64,000 bases of DNA from Pieris napi (GCF_905475465.1 NC_062237.1:12696501-12760500), one strand, 5' to 3'; shown: positions 16,330-32,000, numbered from the stretch's first letter. Notes: generated by a model not told the origin, from the sequence alone. Numbers and translations are program-made.

Positions 16330-18093
16330 TATCATTAGCATTCAAATTCAGTATTTCTAGATTTCATTGTAGGGTAGATTAAAAAACTCATGTATTTATT
16401 ACTTTTATTCTCAGTACACATACATGTTAACAAAAAATCTCACTATCGGGTTTTCAAGTTCTTAATATATGTATAGAAGTATAAATAAATATAGCATATA
16501 ATTGGCACTTCTTTCTACGTGGAATGCGGTGATTTAGAACGAAGTAGATAACTAATTTCACATTTTGGACGCCTCGTTTCTCTAGAGCAAAATCTTAAAT
16601 AACCAACCAAACAATCTTTTCTTAACAAATTTCGACAACCGTCTCGATCGATTAGCGCTTTTATCTGTACCTATAAGTGAGATTCTGAAACGAGAACGAA
16701 GACTCCATATACGATACATTTTTGGCGCACGACAGTCATCGCTATTTCTCCTTTCTGATCTTAGGGGTAGTGTTTTACATATTCACTATTTAAGTTTGTG
16801 CTTCAGTGAATTTTGAACCATCAACCTTTTTAAACTTGGGTTTAAAATACAAGGATACGGTAACTCACCCTAATATTGAACAATAACAAATAATAAAAAG
16901 TATGAATAAAAAAACATAAATTCTACAAACAATTCTTCAACACGCGCAGTTTAAGAAATGCAACATAATACTGCAGTAACAAAAAAATTAAACATAATTT
17001 AAACTATCTTATTCTAAGCATTACTCGACTTGAATTCAATCAAATGTCAATACAAATACAAAATGCCTTAAACAACCATAAATAAGTAATAACTAGATCA
17101 AAGAGCTGCAAAAGATTGGAGCAAAGGAGTCCTGACGACGCTAATAGGAATGGTAAGGACGTTGTAGGTAAAGGTTAATAAAATGTACACTTAAAACGAC
17201 ACGACTGAGGGTTGCCATGTTTCGTACTTCAAAATTCTATCATCGGTTCACCTTGAAGGACATGTCAAGTTTGATATTGACCATGATATTCAAATTTAGT
17301 GAGTTTCCATACTCTGTCCACTGGCACATTAAATTTCGTTTAAGTCTTAAGAATTCGATGGCCTACTGAATAAGGAAATTTTAAACCCAGGGCCTATGTC
17401 CTAGACGAACTAAACCTACTTAGCGAGCATAGTACGAATATAATATCATTCTTAGCCTCAAACTAAATCTAAACTAAAAAGCTACAAGACGGCAAGCTTG
17501 AGCAGACTAGCTATAAAGAATGGCCGGAACAAGCTAGTAATAGCATTTTCACTTTACAAAATGGCTGGAATTACTGCATAACAAAACATCGGACGAATTG
17601 CAATAAAACTATCAAATGTAAATAAACATTTTTAGATGGCATCAAAGATATGTACGGATCCTGTTTATTCTACATAGGTATATGGCGCACCGACCTTTGA
17701 AAAGAGATTTAAGAAGAGTTTCATAAAGTCAATGTCGTCTGAAGTAAAACCAGAGACAAATTAATAGAGTGCGAAAGAGTCTCTTCTCTTGACAAAGATA
17801 AAGTGCAAAAATTTGCTTCGAGTAACAGTAAAGACCAAGAAAACTACGCTTTTCTAGAAGATATTTGAGTCTTTGTTATAGGGTTAAAACTACATTAAGA
17901 GTATTTCTATAGGAAGGAAGTCAATAGCCATATAAAATCAAACATTTACATTCCTAGTGAAACTAAAAATTCTAGCCTATACTAATTGTATCTACAATCA
18001 CTAATATCCGAATACACAAAACTTTCAAAATAATAACTCGTCAATTAAACGACACAGTTAAGTAGTATATTTTGAGTACATACTCAAGTTATT
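16330..18093. other. convergent intergenic region tra2/HPS4
   Basis: AT-rich DNA without a supported frame, RNA gene or clear repeat. It separates the 3' ends of tra2 (plus) and HPS4 (minus). Long 3' UTRs of either gene could reach into it. Confidence 0.5.
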
Positions 18094-18099
18094 TTATTG
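18094..18099 (-). terminator. candidate HPS4 polyadenylation signal
   Basis: AATAAA on the minus strand, about 445 bp past the HPS4 stop codon. Another lies near 17660. Which is used cannot be decided from sequence. Confidence 0.4.
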
Positions 18100-18543
18100 T
18101 CCAGATTCAATTACGTCTGAACACATTTTTTTATAAATAAAATTTAGACGAAATAAATATCGTAAATATAAAGTAATGTATGATTTAAATATTGTTTGGA
18201 ATGTAAAGATTAAAAATACCTTCAATAAAATATAAATTACAAATGGAATAAATAACTTTTACCACAACAATAAATTGGGTTTGGAAAATTGATGACTTGT
18301 GATAAAATGTTAAAATACTGAATTGGTTTTTTGAAAAACTAAAATGATCCAGTAACTTTAGACTTTTTGATATATCACTGTTATATTTCTAAAAAATCTC
18401 TGCAAAATTGAACTGGTTTCGAGATGTAGATAACATTTTCTCATAACATGTTCCGATCTTTAAAGTTCTTCAAATTTTTGGGAGGCATCCTCCGATTCAA
18501 GTTTTTTACCTCACTTTTGTGGGAATGTTTTTGTAAATCCGAT

Positions 18544-21500
18544 CTATAGTATTAAAGCCGAGTGGTCCCTGTGCAATCTTCGTCTGGCGCGTAAAGGAGC
18601 AGTCGCGAGAATGTCGGAAGGTGGAGGAAGGCCGGGCTGTCTCTGGCCATTCTCTTGGTAAAATATTTGCGATTTCCCACAGGACACTCCTAACACTACA
18701 CTGTCTTCGCTCCTGCAAATATATAAACGAATTTTATTGGTACAGTAGAAGGTAGCAGCCACATTCTCATTTATACTAAATTAAATTTCGCTAAATAAAA
18801 AAGGTTTTTGTTTTTTATAAATTTATATTGAGACCTGATTAACATATTATACATTAAGGTATAATTCCGAAAAACAGCTAATCAATTTAATTCATTCAGC
18901 AGATAAGGAAGCGTTTAAGTATTACGTCACACAATTTTTGGAGATTCTTGACCCCTCCCCCCGAAAAACGCGCGCGTAACGTTTTTCTGTACCCAATAGT
19001 AAAACGTTTTGTGACCACCCAGTGACTATAACTAAATGTTACCATTATGTGGTGTAAAGTACTGGAAAGTCGAAACGAATATTAACAATAACGCGTAATT
19101 CAATCCCCGCCCCGAATTAATTCATACAAGATTTTTTATTAATTTAAGTCGATTTAAAAATTTATCTATTTTGAATTCAATTTTTTTTACCTCAACATAA
19201 ACTCCGAAGTGTCACTGTTTTACAAGAGGGAAACAAAATTCGTTACAAGACACTTAAACGCTCCCTAAAATATTGTTATAAAAAGCTTGGCCTAGTGCTC
19301 AGTTATTATCTATTCAGGACGACGAAATAAATGAGTTTGAATTAACAAATACTTTTAAAATATTAAAAATTTTAAGGTTCTCGACAAAAAATAAGACCAA
19401 TAAAATATCTCCTTAAATTGGTTTTATTTTTGGAATGAAATGACTAAATGTGTATTTTCGGAAAGTCCTTGATCCCAATAAAACTGGATCTCGAAGGACC
19501 AATCGTCCTGATAAAAACGAAAATGTTTGTCCAATGGTAATTTACATAATATATGAGATAAAACAAATGCATTTGTATTAAACAATTATAAAAGCTAATC
19601 TTTATATAATGACAATTATTACAACTAATTATGACTAGAAATACTATTTAAAATATAATGTATAATAAATGACGATATAAACGGTATTTTTACCGTCATT
19701 TTAAACATTCTTTATACTTTATTTGCATAGAAAGGTACGACGAAACCCACTCGCTTTCTCAAAAGTTTATTAACATTGCACACTTACGGTCTAATAAACG
19801 CACTAAAACGCCTAATTAGTTAAAGAATGTTCATCATAATTATTGATAGAAAAACAACTCATACAATAGTTATTTTCTGTTTCAGTCAAATGACCACGAC
19901 TACTGTAAAAAAAAGAAACCGAAAAGTCTAGTTAATAATAAAAATATATATTAATAAAAATTCATACAAGAATTTTTATTAATATAAAGTCGATTTAAAA
20001 ATTTATCTATTTTGAAGTAAATTTTTTTTACCTCAACATAAACTCCGAGGTGTCACTGTCTTCCTCGAATTCGTTGTGTATGAGCCCCATAGTCGCGATG
20101 TCCATGGCTGCCCATGGGCCACCTTTCTTCACAGTTCCCCAATCCGGATCCAGCATCAAGTAACTGTAGTCGTGGGCCTCGGGTCCCGCCACAAGTGGGT
20201 CTATACATTGTTGCTCAATTGGACCTAATGCGTTAAGTGATGTTTCCCACTGTAAAGAAGTACAGGAATAAAAATAAATCTTTATATATATAATTCTTCT
20301 GTGAGTGTGTATGTCACTGAACTTCTCTCAAACGACTGGACCGCTTTTGATGAAATTTTTTGTGTGTGTTCAAGGGGATCTGGGAATGGTTAAGATTCAC
20401 AAATCAGCCCGGCAGGTGGCGCTGCAGTCGGTACTTTCATACTTTAATATCCTAATAGCTTGAAATATCATGCACGACAACGTCTGTGGGGTCCACTAGT
20501 ATTGATATAAAAATGTAATGTTACGTAGTAGAATGGACGAACTAGGTGGTGTCAGGAGTCAGTATTTTTATGATATTAACCCAAATTATATTTAATATTC
20601 AGTTCTAAAATAATTGAATTTACTATTCATATAATTAATCATATTCGTGACCACCCAGTGACTCTTTATAACTAAAAGTTACCATTATGTGCTGTAAAGT
20701 ACTGGTAAGTCGAAAATAATATTAACAAAAACGCGTAATTCAATCCCCGCCCCGCATCGTAACGGTTTAGAAAAGGAAACAACTCCTCTAAACTGAACTC
20801 TTACCAAGGAATTAATAGTTTCTGGATCATTAGCTGCCTCAACATCCATGAGAGCCAACAGCGCCATATTGTGTAGTCCGCTCACAAAAAGAGCGCATTT
20901 AACTGCGTGTGATGTATAGTCGGGTAACGTTTCTCCTTCAGCATCTGATTCACTATCGGACTCGCTGTCCCATTCATTTCGGATCGGTTTCGATCTGGAA
21001 CTGCGCAAGACAACCCCATTTAAAGCTTTATTGCGTGCTTATTTATAGTCTTATAGTCGTTTGTTTAAAATTCTTTGGAAATATTGTAGCAGATAGTAGC
21101 TAAATCAAAGATTAAAATAGGTAGGTCGATGTGAATAACACACGTTGATGTTGGTGAAGGAAAAAATATAATGTGTGTCTTAGGCCGAAATATGGAGCAT
21201 CTACTCGCTTAGAGAAAAAGGTAAAAAGAAAGAACGATTAGGAATCTAGGCTTCAGATGATTAACATTTATTTACTTACATCTAAATTTAAAAAAAACCG
21301 GCAAAAAATAATAGAAAACCTTTTGCTATCCATTAATCTTTTAAATCATAGTATAAAACACCTATACGTTTCACAAATAGGTCGATCTCCGGCGAAGAGT
21401 CGAGGAAACTATTAAGCCGCGAGAGTAAGCTGGGAATGGGAACTTACCTTTCGCTAAAGGTTATCTGTTTCTCCAAGCCGGGCGTTAAAATATCCCGTAA

Positions 21501-24500
21501 CTCCAACGGCGTCATAACCCTACTACTGTAACCACTTGACTTGTCTGAGAATGCTAGATGACTCAATTTTTCCATAAGCGGTGTTAACTGAACACCAGAT
21601 AACTTTTTCTTAAAACCTACATCTGAATCTGTTTGTTCTGTATTTAGAGATTTCAGGGGCAATGATAGTGATTTCCTTCTAGACTGATCCGTCACGGCCA
21701 AGGTCTTTGTTGAGTCTTTAGCTACTTTCTTTGGCGTTCGTTGAGGGGATTTCGCCAATTCGGAGTCAAAATCTTGAAATTTGTCCAGTTCACATAACTT
21801 TAGATTGAAGTTAAACATATTTTCTTCCTTCTTGTCTTTCATTCCGGCGTAATACTGTTCGAGATACTGGTTAAAGAGTGACTCTGAGATCGCAATGCCA
21901 TCATTTCTGAATACTGGAAAGGAGGGATCATTTATCGTAATAGTGTTTTGATTCTTCCGTTGTAGGGTAGGTGATAAATCCAGCGACTCTTTAGACTTCA
22001 ACATGATTTTAGATCCATTTCTAGAGATCTTTTTAAACGTCTCTTGCAAGTCGGTAACACTGGCTAGCTTTCGCAAAGGTTCTGGTTTGTTAATAAAATG
22101 TTCTGCTACGCAGTCTGAATTAAGTACCGTTTCATTATCTCGTTTTTCTTCTACTTTATTTTCTATGCTTTTGAGAACGTCCGGTTCTACGTCTGATTTG
22201 TCCTGACTTTCGAGATTTTGACAGATCGAGAGCATATTTCCGTGTAAGCGTTTGTACTCGACCATCGGTGTCGAGCATACGCTGGTTTGTCCCGTGAATA
22301 CATTTTCATTTTCTTTTACATCTTCATCGAGTGACTTCTGGTTTTTAAAGCTCAGGGAGAGTTTGTTGGGACGTGATCTTGGTTTGTTCGCGAACGGGAC
22401 GACGTCAGGCATACTGGGTTTTCTTTTTTCTCCCGGTATCTCTTCTCTATTGGGAGGCGAGATCATCGTGTGGTCTTCTTCTGGCACGGCTGTGAATAAC
22501 AACGACTTATCCCTTTTCATGCCTGACTGTGGATGTTCTCTAACTTTTTCTTTTTCAATTTCTTGAGCCTGTAACACATGGAGAAAGTAAAACCCCGAAT
22601 ATTTTAGGGAAAACTATGTATTGTTCGACCGTCGTTCGATAGACATACCTTTTTGAATCCATTAACCATTTCTTCTCCATTTCGAGCGAAGTCCTGCAAT
22701 TTGCTAGATTGTTTCTTCAAACTGTTGTATGTCTTTCTACCGACGTATACCACTAATACTTGGGATCCTAGAGGTAAAGGGGTATCCGTCTCAAGCGTTT
22801 CTGCTGGAGATTTTATTCGATATGGGTCTACAACTGTTATGTATGAGGTCAGACTTGGTGGTAGTTGAGTTGAAATTATCCTGTAAATAAATTATTTTTA
22901 TCTTCTACTGTTTTAATATTTTATCGAGTGCGGGTAAGAAATGATTAAAAAAAAATCTTTAGTTAAAATATCAAAATCACCCCCCGGAACATAACTAAAA
23001 AACCTTTTACGCTATACACTAAGAGTACTAAACCGTACTTTAATATAAAACAGTTTATTGCCTTACATTTCGTTAATAAATCAAGAATCATACTGCTTCA
23101 CTACACTTTAAATATGTAGAATTATTAAACAAAACAATTTTCTGTTGAAGGTGTTTTATTACTGGTTCAAACGTGTTCTCATCACATTGAAAAAAATGTA
23201 AGAAATGCAAACTGGGACGTGTGACTGTCGGCGATTAATAATTTAACATCTAAGTTACATTCAGTTATAGTGATTACAGTAAATATTTACTCAACAATAT
23301 GCCAGGGTAATTTTGTACGAAAGAGCAGTTTTGGCCTAGTGGGTACTACGTGCGACTCTCATCCCTGAGGTCATATGTTCGATCTGTGCACCAATGGACT
23401 TTCTATGCGCATTTAACATTCCTTCGAACGGTAACGGAAAACATCGTGAGGAAACCGGCTTTCTTTAGACCCAAAAAGTCGACGGCGTATATCAGGAGGC
23501 TGATCACCTTTTTGCATATTAGATTGACATATCATGAAACAGAAAAGTTTGTAGCGCACAAATTTTTTTTACACATTAATATAATTGCTACAGTGCTTAG
23601 TGATGGAATGTATTATATTAAGATATGCTCGTGAGTATCCAGGGCACCTCAAGGGCTCAAACAGGCTGTTAAATATTGAAAAACTTTATATAGGTTAATT
23701 TCTCCTAACTTTACTGACGCAAACTAGAGAAAGAAAAATGATGTCTTGAGCGCTACCAGGAAAATACCTTCATAGTTTAGACATAACATTTATTACTAAC
23801 AAAAACACACAAAATAACAATAATCAAAGAAAAAAATAAAATAAAAAATATAATGAGATATAAAAAAATCCTTGTCCCATTCAGTTCGTTTCAAGTGTGT
23901 TATGCGTGTGTGCTGTGATTGTAATTGGCCCTGGCTGGCATTATGTTGAGGAGCAGAATGTTCCACAGCCCTGGTCATTCTACCAGAGACCACAACAACT
24001 AGTTTTGACATTTAATTAATAGTTTATGGCTAATTGAAATACGAGTTTAACAGACTGTATGCTGTGAGATGTCTCTTATAATAATACTAATAAATCACTT
24101 CCGTATATATTCATTCCGTATATGCCTAATACAATAAAGTCGTATTGCACAATATATACGCAATGAAATTCCTTACTAAATAACTCAAAACCCGTTTTGA
24201 AAACTCCCTGTTAACGGGCCCATTAAAACAACTCATTAGTGGTAACCTTTATATTATGCAGTGTTGATGATGCATGTGTAAAAGAAACAAAACACTAGCT
24301 TAATTGGAAACTGGTAGTCAATGTAAATTTAGAATTTTAACATCTTTTCTATTGACGTTCATAAGTGTACTTGTTTATCTATATGAATAAAGTTATTTTG
24401 AGTTTGAATGAAATGCCAACGTAACTAATATTAAAAAGTTCGTTATTGATTAGGGACGGTCCAACGTGGATCGTCCCGAATATATTATTTATATTCCCTA

Positions 24501-26012
24501 TTGAGTAATAATTAACTTAGGGATAATATAGCATTCTAACGATGAAAGAATTTTTAGTGTTTATTCGTTAGAAAAATACTCCAAGACAAATATTATATGC
24601 CTATAATATTTATTAGTTATTAATGATTATTATCTCTATACATATAAAATTCTCGTGTCACAATGTTCGTTCCAACACTCCGAAATGGCTGGATTCTTAT
24701 GAAATTTTTTATGCATATTCAGTAAGTCTGAGAATAAGAGGTCGCCCAAAAAAAAGGTATAGAAGAAATAGAAGAGGTAACGAATGGAGAGACAGAGTCA
24801 GTAGGAAAAAGCTAGAGGAGGCCTTTACTCGTGAAGGGGTTCCGATCGACGGTACTGAAGGAAGCTAGGATATAGGATAACAAGCAAAAAAAATTTAAAA
24901 TAATCTAAGCTGTGTATTATAATTTGTTTTTGTCATGATTAGAAATAAAACGGGCTTTATTATTATTATAATTAATGAGAATTTATTTTTGCAAGCGAAC
25001 AGATATTGACTCTTAGTTACATGAATGATGTAATAATTATAATTCTTTCATCATTCATGTAAAGATTTCTACAACATCACCTAAAACACAACACACACAT
25101 GAATAACTCGTCTTTGTTTGTACCATTTTTAGAATTCTAAGAATTACCAGAAGAACGTGTCGAGCCAATATAGAAAACGGAACCAGTTGGCTCGTGGGGT
25201 CATGAGCCTCCTGGGAGCTACACTTTATCACACAGTTTTAATTCTGTAGAAACAATCCACATAGGCCACTTACTAATCCGCCCTTGAATATAGAGGTAAA
25301 AACTCACTTATTATTATACAAAATGACGCCTCCCAAAACGCCTTTACTTCGTCGACACTGCTCCAAAATTTGCATCGACTCCAAATAAACTGATGTGGCA
25401 CTCTGCAAAAAGAAAACACCCATTAACTTCAACGCTAACAGCGGCACTCAGAGTTGTTTACGTAAACAGTTACTTAATAAATACTGCTGTGCGGTGAACA
25501 GGGCACAACTTTTATCTTACGTATAGTCCTAATTAAATTGAATATCTACTATGGCAATACATGGAAGATATTTCGCAGACTTTTGTCTTATTAATTTGTT
25601 TCTAAATACATTCGACTCTCGATAATTGGAAACTCAAGGGACCAGAGATAATCTTCAAATTACAATATAAAAGTTTGATAAAAATTTGTGATTATTTATT
25701 TCTATATTATTATGTTATAACAATTAAATACTTTCACAATTTTAAATTTCAAAAGTCCGTAATCTTTTTTTGAGTGAGCGACTTCAGTCTATCACTGTCC
25801 AAAGAATAAAAAAAAAAACATTTGACAGGTCTATACATGTATGTAAGCAATGAATGATAAACACTTCAAAATAAAGAGAAGGGAATCCCGGACTTCAAAT
25901 TAATGCATCTTGGAGATACTATTCCTTTAACTTCAAATTACCGAAGGGACTATAATTAATATTGGTTTTATTCAAATTATCGAGTCGACTGTACTGTATC
26001 CTCGAATTATTT

Positions 26013-26047
<35 letters not shown>

Positions 26048-29000
26048 CATAGATTTAAATAATTTCTCCATAACTTGTACTGGCCTATGCTTCGTTTAAT
26101 CAGACCTACCTACAGTCTAAGCTGATTTGCACAAGTTTTATAATTTAATCGACATCGATCACGGCTGAGTCATTGCCACGTTCAAATATAGACCGGATGA
26201 TTTAAAAATTTGCAAATATCGACTAGGCTATTCCAAGCGGAGTTTAATCAATATGATTATAAATCAATATTAAGATTTATTGAATACAAAAAGAAACCAA
26301 TGACGCTACAACCCTTTGTCTTGGCTTCAGATTTCTGTATCTTTCGTAATTTTTTTCTAAATAGCCAAGTAGGTCATCAGCCTTCTGTCCCTGACACTAG
26401 GTCTAATGATGTACTTCACGATGTTTTCTTTCATACAAGAGAGTGTTAATTGCGCACATAGAGAGAAAATCTGTGTGAAAATCATGTGCTTCGAACAACC
26501 CAAGGGTTGGGGACTCATTTCAGCTTTCTCTGTGTCATGGTCAAATTAAATCATTATGCGAAACCGCTTAAAATAGTGTTTAGAGTCGTTACAGTTAAAT
26601 TCGTTAAAAATAAATAACAATTACGTTCAGTTTTTGTGTACGTCATTCACAATCATAAAAAAAGTATTTAAACTCTCGTAAAACTTAAAACATTACGTCC
26701 CTTTGAAGCCTCAAAGGACTGAAAGAGGATTGTGACATTGTCAAAAAGAAAAATTAAGCATAAAAGGAAATTGCGAAAAATAGAGCGCTCGAATAGCGGT
26801 TCAAACGACGTCATTAAAGTAGAACAAATCCCGCTGAATGGGTATAACGTCAATTGTTAATTTCGTTATCTGATGGAATTTTACTGGAGTGAAATCATTA
26901 ATCCCGTAGCACTTGTAATCAAAGTAAACATTGTAGTTATCTAGTAGTATCAGCAAATACACACAAACATTTCTAGAGTCCTATTTTTAAGTGCTTAAAA
27001 CAATTTAGATGTGTGTTGTACATACATTAAAAACATGCGGCTCTTAAAGATTTTTGCCGTCCAATTATAAATTAAAGATTTAAAGTAACTTAAATAAAAA
27101 TAGATAATAATTTGTTTCATTTAGACACGAATTAAAATTTACTGATTGTACACTACAATCTAAAAGGATTATGACCAGTTAACGTTGGCTTTAATTATTT
27201 CTTAACTTACGACTTACTAAAGAAAACATTTGAATTTTAAATTCTAAATTTTCCAAGTTTGTGACCTTAATTTCTCCAGTAGGCTTTCACAAGGTAGTTC
27301 AATTCGACACTTGTCTCTTTAAGTGTTGCCAATTGGATAAATTCAATTTAATAGGAATCCATTGAATTTGGATTCCTATTAAATTGAATTGTTATGATTG
27401 GAGTCAATGATGATATGTATTATATGTGTACATTAAATGAGATGCAACTACAAAATTATGTATGTTGAATACAACATACAATTTTTATATAAATAATTGA
27501 ATTGTTCACTTAAGAATATTTTTAATGATAAACAGTCAGAAAATTTTCAAAACATGTAATGAAAAAGTTAAATTCAAATTCTAAAGAATTTTAATAAAAT
27601 TTTGAATAGCCCCCATTTACAATAGAATTGCCCCCGTGTGGGGTGTGGGTCCCACGTTGGGAAACATTGACTATTGGGTTCCTAAGCGTCACTGTTAAAC
27701 AAAAAAGACGTATTTTTAAATCACTAGTAAAAACAAAAATTTGTATTTTTATAATTTTTTTGTAAAATTTATGTTCTGCGTAATTGTCATGTATTTTAGA
27801 ATAGATAGATTGTAATATATACTGCAGAAAATGAGTTATATATGATGTGTTGTACTTTAGTAAATAAGTATAAACCACATAGGAAAAGTGTCCCATATGT
27901 TATTAATGTTCTCGTACACATATTTATTATATAATAAACATTATTATATAATAAATATGTGGAGATATATGAAATAGAGCAGTGTTGGCTTGACGTGCGC
28001 CTGTCATTTCTGAGATCGAACCTAGGGATTGCAATCCGGAAAAACGGATCCGGTAATCCGGCGGATCCGGCATCATTTAATGGTTACCGGATCCGGTACC
28101 AATATACCGTATCCGAAGACCGGATCCGGTGCTAGCGGTTATGGGAAAATGTGGCCTTTTCGGCCGCAGGCTATATTTGCAGCTCTATTAGAAGTCGTTT
28201 AGCTGATGACACAATTAACAATATTTGTTTTCTACGATCTTATTTTCAAAATCAATATTGATTTTCTTTTAATACGTATATTTTTTTACAATTATTACTT
28301 AAAATAATTATTTATCGTAAGTTGATTAAACTAAAGAGTTCTAAACTCATTATTGTGATAATTTTTGCCATTCATTCGTTCGACAGATTCATCAAATCAT
28401 GATGGTATCTGTCATAATCATAAATACCTATAAGACTTGTTTGTTAGCATTCTCAAATACTTTAATAATGATTTTGATCGCATTTCAGTTAATTACGTAA
28501 GGTTAATTGTATCTAGTAGATATTATAGTTACTTGATAATTAATATTGTTACTTATAAATTGATCTATCTGTGAAAGTGAAATCTAGAAAGACTGAGCTA
28601 CTCGTTACGTCGTAAAATTATTACTAGTTACCTACACTACTGAATTTTAATTGTTTTCTTGTTGTCTATTTGTCTTAACATTGGTTAGGAAATAAAGTCG
28701 ATTTTATATATTTCTGATTTATTTTTTATAAACTACCTACATATAAGTGCAGTGATACTTGAGAACTCACTTATTTTGTACTAAAAAGCGAAAATCATCT
28801 TGATTTAATGAATCCGGTCGGATCCGACCGGATCCGGCCGGATTGATGGGAATCCGGTCGTAGCCGGCCGGACTGAAAATGACGCCGGATTGCAATCCCT
28901 AATCGAACCCCGGCTGTGTATGCGCGCATTAAACACTCGATCGCACACATAAAAATGTCAACGGCGTGTATCGGGCACAGAGGGCTGATCACCTACTTGC

Positions 29001-32000
29001 CTATTATAAAAAAAGACTATTTTTTATTACAATACTAATATGTAATTATTTCTTTATAATAGCCGTGAAAAAATTAAATACGCTATTAGATTTGCACGTG
29101 GTTTTGAAAACTAAAAAATGATTTTGGTTTTGACTTCTGTTTATTACGTGTCTACCTAAACGTTGACGCTGGGAAATTCAAGATTTTAGTGAAGAAAGTT
29201 TTAAAATGAATCTCTCAACGGCGTTGTAACTTCGACCGTTTTCACCTGAAATATTTCACAAGTAACACTTGTGACTTGGCGCTTGGCAAATAACTTTAGA
29301 TAAAGATATTTTTACTACTTTTAACGAAACGAATATCAGAATAAAAATATAATTTGTGTTTTATGTACATAATTTTTACATCCTGACGAATACCATTAGA
29401 TAAGCGTGTGAATTCGTTGACAATGCTTAAACAGCAATAGTATATTCATTTAAAAAATCTAAATATTATTGCAAATAAATACATTTTATGAAAATTTTAT
29501 TTCTGTGTGTATCTATCTAACTTGACACAGTATACACCCATTCCACACTCTCACGTTTACACATACTTAATGTCCTGTAACACTTGTTTGATTAGTAGTA
29601 GTACTAAACCTTCTTTTTCTCAAAAAAGTTTTTTAAACATGTACCACTGACTTACTCTTATCTAGTTACCCACAACACAGGGACTAGCGATAGATGAATT
29701 TTGTCACAACCTATTTGTCATGAATAAAGGTTTTATTATTTATATTAAACACAAATTAAAAACAACAGAACAAAATATATGCCTCCATTATGAATAAATT
29801 GAAAGTAATATTCGAAGTAAAATTGTTCATAGAAACTAAGATACTTAGCTAATTGGTCCTATTAATATTTAAGTTCTGAACAACTCAATACAAAATCCAG
29901 CCTTCGCCTATATCAGAGAGCCTTAGATGTTTAAATATGTAATATAAAAGCTTCTCTATTAGCTATTAATAAAAAAATGAGTGGCGCTACCTAACGCTAA
30001 CCTCTTTAGGTCTGGCCTTTAGATTTCTGTATCTGTTTCACTTTCATGAACATTTGTCAATCTAATAGGCAAAAAGTGATCACCGTTCGAGCGAATGTTA
30101 AATGCGCACATAGACAAAAGTCTATTGGTGCACAGCTGGGATCGAATCTGATGAGAGACGCACTCTGCCACTAGGCCACCACTGCTCTATTATTATTAGC
30201 TATTAATAGATTTATATAAACCATCGCCTATAAACACATCAAATTTGTTCGATTAATAAATTCAATATTAAAAAAAATCCTATTAAAATATACGAAACTA
30301 ATCGGTTCTTGACGGCAATGAAGATATTTAACTTCGGTACGCCAATAGTTATATTTTAATGGAAATATACCAGATATATTTGCATATCGAAGATCTGATA
30401 TAAGTAAATAGATATTTTACAGATCGAATATCATTAAATATTTAAAAAAAGGGTGCGTGTACTCATATGTACGCGCGTAAGAAGTTATACTTCTTTGGCA
30501 TTATTAAAAATTGTTTTTGATTGCATGCAAATAATTAATTACAATTAAATAATCAAAGACTGGAAAAGGAGTCATTATAGTCAATAAAGTTCAGTTTACA
30601 TTCGAAAAATTAAATAAATAAATATTTATTATTATTCTCTTACATTAAGTGTAAGATAAATTCTATTATTATTCGAATGTTGTTTTCAAATTATGTCCAA
30701 TGCCTTAGCATCTTCCGTGGACAACTTCATTCTGTTAATTTTGTGTCATCAATTTTTCTTAACGCGCCTAAAGAATATATATAACTTCAAAAATTACAAA
30801 TACATATATATAGAATTATACCTACCAAAACAATTTGCAGCTTATCTATAAACGATAACAAGACGACATGGAATGATTACGGAGTCTCATTAAGAGCTAT
30901 ACAACGCAAGCATTTATCCAAGCATGTAATCAGCGATCTATTCATTCAAAGGAACATTAACTTCATTCGTTGATAACGTTAAAGCCAGAACAACACATAC
31001 ATCTTTCGAATATTTATTATATGATTCATTTACTTCGTAATCCTCCACTAACAGAATAACATATACATCTGTTTATATTATTTTTTAGTATAGTTTTTTT
31101 TGTATTAGTATTAAGTTACTGCAAAAATAAAACTTATTAAATTATGAAAGTGTATATATACACTTAATATTCATATAGCCAAAAACTTCCAAAGTAAATT
31201 ATTTAAGGTTGTGTGTGTGTTTTTTGTCGGTTTAAGTAAATAAATCAGTGGCACTACAACCTTTTTAGGTCTCAGATTTCTGTATTTAATATATGATCAT
31301 TTGTCACTCTAATAGGCAAGTAGGTGATCAGCCTCCTGTGCCTGACACACGCCGTCGACTTTTTTGGTCTAAGTTTTCCTTTCCTTCGGTTTTCCTTCAC
31401 CGTTCAAACGAATGATTAATGCGTACATAGAAAGACCATTGGCACAGCCAGGGATCGAATATACGACTAGAGGGATGACAATCGCACGCTAAAGCCACTA
31501 AGCCAACACTGCTCAGAGACTGAACGCCTAAGAAAATTCATAAATTCAAATTACAAGCAATATTATACAAACAGTTTGTAGAACAATAAGAATAAAATTA
31601 TTTTTATCACCACCGCTATTGCTCAAAGAGAATTCTTTTTAAAAATACGAAGTAGGTGAGTTCAATTTTAATTGCATCGGGTTTAATGCATTCAGCGAGA
31701 TGTTTTTGAAATACAAGTATTGTTAATGGTACTTAAATAAAATTGTTGTTTCTATAGTTAGTTTTCTGTTATTATTATTAGAGTTTTTAATGAATCCATA
31801 CAAAAAAAAACTGGTTACTTAACATTTCTTAATATGAGTTTAAGTTGTAAAAAGTGATGTTTTTAGTAGTCTAATACTGTATGGCCCCTTTTAGGATAAA
31901 AGCCTCCTTCATATTTTTCCATTTTCCTTCTTTTTTGTCTGATTGTTCTCAATGCATTCTTCAGATAGAACTGTCTTGTTTGATGATCTTACGTTCAACA

